In this document: one piece after another, positions 6,985 to 11,448 of the stretch
Position numbering within the stretch: the stretch's first letter is position 1
How the letters are laid out: each line of letters begins with the position of its first letter
NCBI GenBank assembly: GCA_964444795.1
Contig: CAYUIQ010000266.1
Location: 1 to 11,448, forward strand
Reading direction: 5' to 3'
Source: JABMRP01 sp964444795
Lineage (GTDB): Bacteria > Planctomycetota > Planctomycetia > Pirellulales > Thermoguttaceae
Length of the DNA: 11,448 bases
Notes under the pieces: model-generated
What the model was told of the DNA's origin: nothing
Seen by the model: only the letters and a program-made list of their open reading frames with translations
The model's database searches: none
Program-made: the position numbers and the translations under genes

Positions 6985-7813
6985 CTCGGTTCTTCTTCGC
7001 CGTGGTTAGGATTTGCAGGAGTTGGTCGTCGTCGCCTTGTTCGATAGCTGTGCGGAGCAAGGCCAGACGGTTCTCGAACTGCCCCAGCGCCGACAACACG
7101 TAGTTGCGGTTGAGCGAGAGAATCTGCTTCCAAAGCTGGGGATCTCCGGCGGCCAGCCGGGTGGTGTCCGTCAGTCCGCTGCCGGCCAGACGGAAGTATC
7201 GCTCGGGCACGGTACACGCCAGGGCCGCGGTGACGACATGCGGCAGGTGGCTGATCATAGCGACCGCCTGATCGTGTTCCGCCGCGCTCATCTTGATGGC
7301 CATCGATCCCAGTCGAGACCAGAATTCTTCCAACGCATCGAAATCCTCGGCCCGGGTGTTGAGCGTCGGGGTGAGCACGGCCACGCGTCCCTCGAACAAA
7401 TCGTCCTGGGCATTGGCCGGCCCGCTCTTCTCCCGGCCGGCCAGCGGGTGGCTGCCCAGGAAACGGCAATCCCGCGGCAGACCGCCATCCAACGCATCGA
7501 CGATCGGTTGTTTCGTACTACCGACGTCGGTGATCAGGGTTCCCTCGGGACAATGCTCGGCTACCTCGCGAATATCGTCGACAATCCGTCCGACGGGCGT
7601 ACAAACAACCACCAGATTGGCCTCGGCCACTCCCTTGGAAAGGTCGATGGTCGTGTTGGTCACCGCACCCACGCGGCGCGCGATCCGCAAGGTCGACTGG
7701 CGGTGGCCGATGCCGATGACCTTCTGCGCCAGGCCGTGTTTGCGCAGTGCCAGCCCGATCGATCCACCGATCAGCCCGACCCCCACAATGGCCACGTTGC
7801 CGAAGTCTCTCAT
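6968..7813 (-). CDS. tyrA: Prephenate dehydrogenase (TyrA)
   Basis: 281 residues. It oxidatively decarboxylates prephenate to 4-hydroxyphenylpyruvate with NAD(P)+, toward tyrosine. The N-terminal Rossmann fold has GVGLIGGS (11-18). TDVGSTK (95-101) supplies Ser99, GSHPLAGREKSG (120-131) holds the likely catalytic His122, and SHLPH lies further on in the helical dimerisation domain. No chorismate mutase or ACT domain is attached, so tyrosine feedback through such a domain is not expected. The frame stays open upstream to 8182, but the ATG at 7813 begins the canonical MRDFGNVAIVGVGLIGG and is preceded by AAGGGA about 4 nt away. Its stop lies inside purL, an uncommon pairing of aromatic and purine genes. 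Confidence 0.94.
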   Translation of the reverse strand: MRDFGNVAIVGVGLIGGSIGLALRKHGLAQKVIGIGHRQSTLRIARRVGAVTNTTIDLSKGVAEANLVVVCTPVGRIVDDIREVAEHCPEGTLITDVGSTKQPIVDALDGGLPRDCRFLGSHPLAGREKSGPANAQDDLFEGRVAVLTPTLNTRAEDFDALEEFWSRLGSMAIKMSAAEHDQAVAMISHLPHVVTAALACTVPERYFRLAGSGLTDTTRLAAGDPQLWKQILSLNRNYVLSALGQFENRLALLRTAIEQGDDDQLLQILTTAKKNRDALGS

Positions 7814-7850
7814 GGCTTCCCTTGGCAAGATTGGATTAAGGAAACCGCGA

Positions 7851-7856
7851 ATTATA
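7851..7856 (-). promoter_or_regulatory. -10 box for the tyrA-purL-purQ run
   Basis: On the minus strand a perfect TATAAT reads here, about 37 bp before the tyrA ATG, predicting a leader of about 30 nt. No good -35 hexamer is found at 16-18 nt spacing, so an activator or a different -35 requirement is possible. The position just upstream of the first gene in the run supports the call. Confidence 0.45.
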
Positions 7857-7916
7857 ACAGAACGAACCACGTTTGAGATGGGCCCCCACGAGAGGGTCTC
7901 CAGCTCCTTCCGGAAA

Positions 7917-7941
7917 GTACAATGGCCCTCCGAGGCCGTCG
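7917..7941 (+). repeat. Hairpin-forming dispersed repeat, copy 1
   Basis: This 25-nt unit begins GTACAATGGCC, has the loop CTCCGA, and ends GGCCGTCG. It matches the unit at 10877-10901 at 22 of 25 positions and the minus-strand unit at 10919-10943 at 23 of 25. The GGCC/GGCC arms fold into a short stem around the CTCCGA loop. It sits between the divergent tyrA and porin genes. Confidence 0.7.
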
Positions 7942-8031
7942 AGAACCCACGCAACGTCGTGCTCGTTGGGACGCTCGGCGCTTTTTCGTGGAGATCATCC
8001 AGGATCCCGGTCGAAGCAAGGCAAGGGACAC

Positions 8032-9294
8032 ATGGGACCCCACGAACGCCTTGAATTACGTATAGCTCGTATGTTACGCAGTTTCTTGACACTGGTGGCG
8101 TTTTGCGTTCTCGCGGCCTGGTCCGCTGCCGGGCTTGGCGCGGAAGGCGGGTACGACTGCCACCCGTGCGCGGAAACTTCACTGAGCGAGAACCTCAAGC
8201 GGCTGGCCTCCCGACTCCACGGACAGGGTTTCCTCGAGGCCGAGTACCTCTACACGGGCGAAGTTTTCACCAACACTCGCGGCGGCATCAACACCAACGA
8301 AGCGATCGAGTATCGGGGGAACTTCGACCTTGTGCTCACCGCCGACTTGGACCAGGCGAAACTGGCCCCCGGCGGGATCTTTGTCATCTACGGTCAAAAC
8401 GGTCACGGACGCGGGCTGACCGAACGGCACGTCGGCGATTGGCAGGTGCTCAGCAATTTCGACGCATGGGACTTTGCCCAAGTAAGCGAATACTGGTGGC
8501 AACGCGACCTGTGGGAGGATCGTCTCACCTTCCGGCTGGGGAAGCAGGACGTTAACGAGGCCTTTGCCGCAGTGGAGATGGCCGGCGATTTCATCAACTC
8601 CTCCTTCGGATTCCACCCCACGATCCCCATGCCCACTTTTCCCGACCCCAGCATGGGCGCCGCGGTCTTCTTAAAGGTCACCGAGCGGGTGACATTCGAA
8701 GCGGGAGTTTGGGACGGGATCCCCGACGGCGGAAACTGGGGCTTTTCCGGCACGGGCATTACGTTCTCGACGGCCGAGATCAGCTTCGATTACCATCTGG
8801 GCGGAAACCGTTCGCTGCCGGGCGCGGTGCATGGCGGCTTCTGGTATCACAGCGGCCCGTGGGACGACCTGACTCCCGGTTCGACTCGCACCTTCACCGG
8901 CAACCACGGCACGCACATCGAGGCCCAGCAGATGCTGCTGCCCGAATCGAGATGTCCCAGCGACGAAGAAACGGCCCAAGGTCTCGGCGGCTTCTTTCAA
9001 TACGGCTGGTCGCCGCAGGACCGCACGGTGCCCCATCAGTATTTCGGCGGCGGATTGATCTACACGGGCTTGCTCCGCCATCGCGATGCCGACGTCCTCG
9101 GGCTGGGCGTAGCCCATCTGCTCTTCAGCGACCGCCTGGGCGACCTCCCGCCCGAGACGGCTATCGAGCTGTTCTACAAGGCCCGAATCACGTCCCGGGT
9201 CGTCCTTCAACCCGATCTGCAATACATCGCCCACCCCAGCGGCCAGTACCGCGACGCGCTGGCTTTTGGATTGCGCTTCGAGGTGGCACTGTAG
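8032..9294 (+). CDS. OprB-type carbohydrate porin, outer-membrane beta-barrel
   Basis: 420 residues. An N-terminal signal peptide is clear (hydrophobic core SFLTLVAFCVLAAWSAAGLG, cleavage likely after GLGA near residue 37). The mature part shows alternating polar/aromatic strands typical of a barrel. These include YTGEVFTNTRGG, the FDLVLTADLDQAKL strand, FRLGKQDVNEAF followed by DFINSSFGFHPTIPMPTFPD from residue 186, a periplasmic-turn style seen in OprB family porins, and a final strand FGLRFEVAL. The role is inferred as diffusion of sugars or other small solutes; the substrate cannot be told. No SLH domain is present. Two cysteines follow the signal peptide (43 and 46). The start is uncertain: ATG 8032 has AAGGGA 3 nt away, while ATG 8071 gives a shorter classic signal peptide. 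The gene appears to be single. Confidence 0.82.
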   Translation: MGPHERLELRIARMLRSFLTLVAFCVLAAWSAAGLGAEGGYDCHPCAETSLSENLKRLASRLHGQGFLEAEYLYTGEVFTNTRGGINTNEAIEYRGNFDLVLTADLDQAKLAPGGIFVIYGQNGHGRGLTERHVGDWQVLSNFDAWDFAQVSEYWWQRDLWEDRLTFRLGKQDVNEAFAAVEMAGDFINSSFGFHPTIPMPTFPDPSMGAAVFLKVTERVTFEAGVWDGIPDGGNWGFSGTGITFSTAEISFDYHLGGNRSLPGAVHGGFWYHSGPWDDLTPGSTRTFTGNHGTHIEAQQMLLPESRCPSDEETAQGLGGFFQYGWSPQDRTVPHQYFGGGLIYTGLLRHRDADVLGLGVAHLLFSDRLGDLPPETAIELFYKARITSRVVLQPDLQYIAHPSGQYRDALAFGLRFEVAL

Positions 9295-9308
9295 CTGACG
9301 CAGGGTGA

Positions 9309-9428
9309 TTTGCCACTTCGTGGCTGTTGGGCGACAAGGCGGCCGAGGTGAGCTACGGGATCGCCGTGGTCGGCATGGTCTTCCCGGCGATCGACGGCAT
9401 GCGCCAGGGGTGTATGGACCCAAGGTGA
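9309..9428 (+). pseudogene. Possible gene remnant, unidentified
   Basis: This open stretch starts after an in-frame TGA (9306) and ends at TGA (9426-9428). From 9318 to 9410 all 31 codons end in G or C, which is what coding DNA looks like here. The peptide reads protein-like (LLGDKAAEVSYGIAVVGMVF, then PAIDGMRQG). A +1 shift near 9408-9411 would continue as VYGPKVTTFP. There is no start codon with context and no family I recognise. A decayed gene fragment is the inference; chance in GC-rich DNA cannot be excluded. Confidence 0.3.
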
Positions 9429-9722
9429 CGACGTTCCCGTGCGAGTTCGCATCCCTCCGAGGAAGGGCTAGACCTCCACGCTGGGCCGCCCGAAACGACG
9501 TGGTCTTCCCCCCTGCTATGTCCCTGCCAGACAGGCCGGCACGCTTGCGATGGCCCATGAACGGCTCGCTGAGAGTATCGCTAAGTTGTTGCGTGTAAGC
9601 CATTTACGCATTTTCGCCAGAGGATCCCAATTGACCGCAAACGCCCGGCAGGACCGTTTTGGCGAAATCGACCGGGAGAAGGTGGCGGACGGCCGGAAAT
9701 GCGGGGTGGGACGCACGTCGCC
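9429..9722. other. Non-coding stretch before the M50 protease gene
   Basis: About 290 bp with no supported gene, after the possible relic. The frames open here give Arg/Pro-rich products without domains. A weak palindromic stretch (TGCGTGTAA/TTACGCA) lies near 9590-9610. The M50 promoter follows at 9723. Nothing else was recognised. Confidence 0.45.
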
Positions 9723-9751
9723 TTGGACGATCGGGCGAAACGACGTAGAAT
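9723..9751 (+). promoter_or_regulatory. Sigma70-type promoter for the M50 protease gene
   Basis: TTGGAC (9723-9728) and TAGAAT (9746-9751) are spaced by exactly 17 nt. Transcription would begin near 9758, giving a leader of about 70 nt to the ATG at 9831. This argues against the upstream in-frame ATG at 9699. Confidence 0.5.
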
Positions 9752-9830
9752 CAGGGGTGAGCCCCGTTTCCACTTCGTTACGACGCCCGCGCCCACGCCC
9801 CCCAAGAAAGCCCCGCGACTCCCGCATTTG

Positions 9831-10766
9831 ATGAGCAACGAATTCGACGAATACCAAGGGGCCGATCCGGAATCGACCGTTGTTTGGCTTGTGCAGGCAC
9901 CTGTGCTCCTGACGCCGGACGACCGGCCGCGTGTGGCGCCGCCCGTGCCCCGGCGGCGGCATTGGCTGCCGGCGCTGCTGTTTCTGTTGACCTGTGCCAG
10001 TACGTTTTGGGCCGGTTCGTGGTCGTACCAATCCTGGCTGGCGGGCTTGACTTACGCCGGGGCCCTGATGACGATCCTGTTGTGCCACGAATTCGGCCAT
10101 TTCATTCAGGCCCGGCGCTACGGGGTCTACGCTTCGTGGCCCCATTTCATTCCCATGCCGCTGCCGCCGATCGGCACCATGGGGGCGGTGATCGGCATGG
10201 CCGCCCATCAGGGCGACCGCAAGGCACTGTTCGATATCGGCATCACCGGTCCGATTGCCGGGTTGATTCCCACGCTGATCTGCTGCGTGGTGGGCATTCA
10301 TCTTTCGGAGTTGAAGCCCATGTCGGCTTTTTCCGCCGACTCGATGCAGTTTGGCGAGCCGCTTCTATTGCAATGGCTCGTCCAGTTGAAATTCGGCGAG
10401 ATGGCCGCCGATCAGGTCGTGTTGATTGGCCCGATTGGCATGGCCGGCTGGGTGGGGCTGCTGATCACGGCGTTGAATCTGATGCCCATCGGCCAACTCG
10501 ACGGCGGGCACGTGCTTTACGGCCTGCTCCGCGAGAAAGCCCACTATATCGCCACGGGCCTGCTCCTGGCGGCCATCGCCGCGGTGATCATCTCCGGCAC
10601 GGTCGCCTGGAGCCTGATGCTCTTCCTCTTGGTGCTGATGGGCCCAAAACACCCACCCACCGCCGACGACACGGTCCCCCTGGGCCGAGTCCGCAAAGTG
10701 CTCGGCTGGGCCATGCTCGCCTTCGTCATCATCGGCTTCACGCCGGAGCCGTTTATTCTGGAGTAG
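9831..10766 (+). CDS. Site-2 protease family (M50) membrane metallopeptidase
   Basis: 311 residues with several membrane helices. The zinc site is visible: HEFGH at 86-90 (His86, Glu87, His90) and the second signature NLMPIGQLDGGH at 216-227, whose Asp224 would be the third ligand. The segment FIPMPLPPIGTMGAVIGM (106-123) is typical of the bacterial/plastid EGY-like branch of site-2 proteases. Such enzymes cut transmembrane segments of substrates, often anti-sigma factors or membrane regulators; the substrate here is unknown. No PDZ domain is seen. The first 45 residues are cytosol-like and acidic, followed by a Pro/Arg stretch. The start at 9831 is chosen because a promoter sits at 9723-9751 and the upstream extension from 9699 is basic low-complexity sequence; no Shine-Dalgarno sequence is evident. 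The gene is transcribed alone and converges with the LRR gene. Confidence 0.9.
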   Translation: MSNEFDEYQGADPESTVVWLVQAPVLLTPDDRPRVAPPVPRRRHWLPALLFLLTCASTFWAGSWSYQSWLAGLTYAGALMTILLCHEFGHFIQARRYGVYASWPHFIPMPLPPIGTMGAVIGMAAHQGDRKALFDIGITGPIAGLIPTLICCVVGIHLSELKPMSAFSADSMQFGEPLLLQWLVQLKFGEMAADQVVLIGPIGMAGWVGLLITALNLMPIGQLDGGHVLYGLLREKAHYIATGLLLAAIAAVIISGTVAWSLMLFLLVLMGPKHPPTADDTVPLGRVRKVLGWAMLAFVIIGFTPEPFILE

Positions 10767-10830
10767 TAGCAGGCGAGCTCCGTGTGCTGTCCGCCCTGGC
10801 CGGTGGCCCTGCTCGTAACCGCCCGTGTGC

Positions 10831-10852
10831 CACTGCTTGCTTGCAAGCAGTG
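10831..10852. repeat. Perfect 22-bp palindrome between convergent genes
   Basis: CACTGCTTGC and GCAAGCAGTG flank a TT centre, giving a 9-10 bp stem with a tiny loop. It begins 64 bp after the M50 stop and could serve as a terminator for that gene, though no T-tract follows. It may alternatively be a member of a dispersed palindrome family. Confidence 0.7.
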
Positions 10853-10876
10853 CGTGCTCGAAAGCTCTGCACGTCT

Positions 10877-10943
10877 GTACGATGGCTCTCCGAAGCCGTC
10901 GTCGCCCCTGGTTCCTTTCGACGGCCTCGGAGGACCATCGTAC
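10877..10943. repeat. Two hairpin repeat units in inverted orientation (copies 2 and 3)
   Basis: Copy 2 (10877-10901, plus) and copy 3 (10919-10943, minus) are each 25 nt, match at 22 of 25 positions when aligned, and are separated by 17 nt. Each unit can fold alone into an 8-bp stem around the loop CTCCGA. Together they can also form one long hairpin of about 26 bp with three mismatches. They end 21 bp before the LRR stop codon, in the gap between convergent genes, so a transcription-end or mRNA 3'-protection role is possible. The same unit occurs at 7917-7941. Confidence 0.75.
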
Positions 10944-10964
10944 AAATCACGCTGCAAGCATTCA

Positions 10965-11448
10965 TTAGTTCACATCCGAGGCCACGTACAGATCGCCGCG
11001 TTTTTCCATGAGGTTTTTCACGCCCGCAGCCGTTACTTTGGTTCCGAAGAGAAAGACTTCGCACCCGTCGGGCAAGGCGACAAGATGTTCGAGCCCGGCA
11101 TCGGTGACTTGGGTTCCTTTCAACGAAAGATACCGTAGGCTGCCAATCCGTGCGACATGAACCAAACCAGCATCGGTGATCGATGTGCCATCGAGGAGAA
11201 GGCCCCTCAGGTTGTCGAGTTGGGCCAAATGGACAAGATCCTCGTCGGCGATATCGAGGCCGGAATCACCGATTTGTGTCTCGCTGACCTCCAGAACCGT
11301 AAGTTGTTCCAGTGTCCCGATCGCCGCGCATCCTTCATCGGTCAACTTGCTACCGGCCAGGTCCAGCCCCCATAGCTTCGGCGGCGCCCGCAGGTGAATT
11401 AGCCCGGAACCACGAACGTCCGTGTTCCGGAGCCAAACCTTCCTGAGA
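10965..11448 (-). CDS. Leucine-rich-repeat protein, 5' end beyond the window
   Basis: About 160 residues are visible. The frame stays open to the right edge, so the N-terminus is missing; the TTG at 11343-11345 is inside a repeat and is not the start. Five to six repeats of about 24 residues follow the pattern L-x-L-x-x-T-x-[IV]-TDAGL-x-x-L, for example LLLDGTSITDAGLVHVARIG and LSLKGTQVTDAGLEHLVALP. One repeat is longer by about seven residues (insert around DIADED). Such TDAGL repeats are abundant in Planctomycetes proteins and act as binding scaffolds; the partner is unknown. The C-terminus ends just after the last repeat with no further domain. It converges with the M50 gene. Confidence 0.85.
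   Translation of the reverse strand, partial: LRKVWLRNTDVRGSGLIHLRAPPKLWGLDLAGSKLTDEGCAAIGTLEQLTVLEVSETQIGDSGLDIADEDLVHLAQLDNLRGLLLDGTSITDAGLVHVARIGSLRYLSLKGTQVTDAGLEHLVALPDGCEVFLFGTKVTAAGVKNLMEKRGDLYVASDVN

Noticed and set aside
7814..8182. N-terminal extension of TyrA to 8182
   Set aside because: It would pass through the TATAAT box and the hairpin repeat and into the porin gene; the canonical Rossmann start at 7813 has an adjacent purine-rich site.
9312..9324. GCCAC-TTC-GTGGC hairpin after the porin gene as an intrinsic terminator
   Set aside because: Only five base pairs and no following T-run; too weak to list as a terminator.
8671..9603. Minus-strand open frame of 310 codons
   Set aside because: Antisense to the porin gene, basic low-complexity product, no motif.
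9516..10301. Minus-strand open frame of 261 codons
   Set aside because: Antisense to the M50 protease, whose HEFGH motif is clear; the product is His/Arg/Gln-rich shadow sequence.
1..11448. CRISPR array, tRNA or rRNA gene, transposase, toxin-antitoxin or defence genes
   Set aside because: I looked on both strands and found no regularly spaced repeats, cloverleaf sequences or matching protein motifs.

Overview
The window looks like a piece of a Planctomycetes chromosome, probably from the Pirellulales. The evidence is GC-rich coding sequence, a SpoVG protein carrying an inserted zinc ribbon, a leucine-rich-repeat protein built on the 'TDAGL' repeat common in that phylum, poorly conserved Shine-Dalgarno signals, and small palindromic repeats between genes. 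This assignment is inferred from protein character, not from a marker gene.

Layout from left to right. A perfect 18-bp inverted repeat (1-62) lies downstream of a minus-strand gene for a DUF368/PopT-type polyprenyl-phosphate transporter. After a gene-free stretch, a good sigma70-type promoter (1400-1428) leads into a plus-strand pair: ispE (isoprenoid precursor synthesis) and spoVG (nucleic-acid-binding regulator). The order ispE then spoVG echoes the ispE-purR-yabJ-spoVG cluster of Bacillus. spoVG converges with purQ across only 10 bp, and a hairpin sits on the junction.

A minus-strand run, tyrA-purL-purQ (7813 to 3114), follows. tyrA and purL overlap by 17 bp, so they are probably co-transcribed and translationally coupled. 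purL encodes an unusual middle form of FGAR amidotransferase. Its N-terminus carries what look like two PurS-type units fused to the synthetase core, while the glutaminase PurQ stays separate and no free purS is seen.

Divergent from tyrA lies an OprB-type carbohydrate porin gene. It is followed by about 400-540 bp of non-coding DNA that holds a short stretch looking like a decayed coding sequence. Next come a membrane-embedded site-2 (M50) protease gene with its own promoter, a 200-bp convergent gap with two palindromic elements, and the 3' part of a leucine-rich-repeat gene that runs off the right edge.

Most of the window is housekeeping metabolism plus envelope functions. I see no CRISPR array, tRNA, rRNA, transposase or defence cluster. 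The points most worth a second look are the SpoVG zinc-ribbon architecture with an SSB-like acidic/Phe tail, a three-copy hairpin repeat with a compensatory base change, the PurS-PurS-PurL fusion, and the possible gene relic at 9309-9428.
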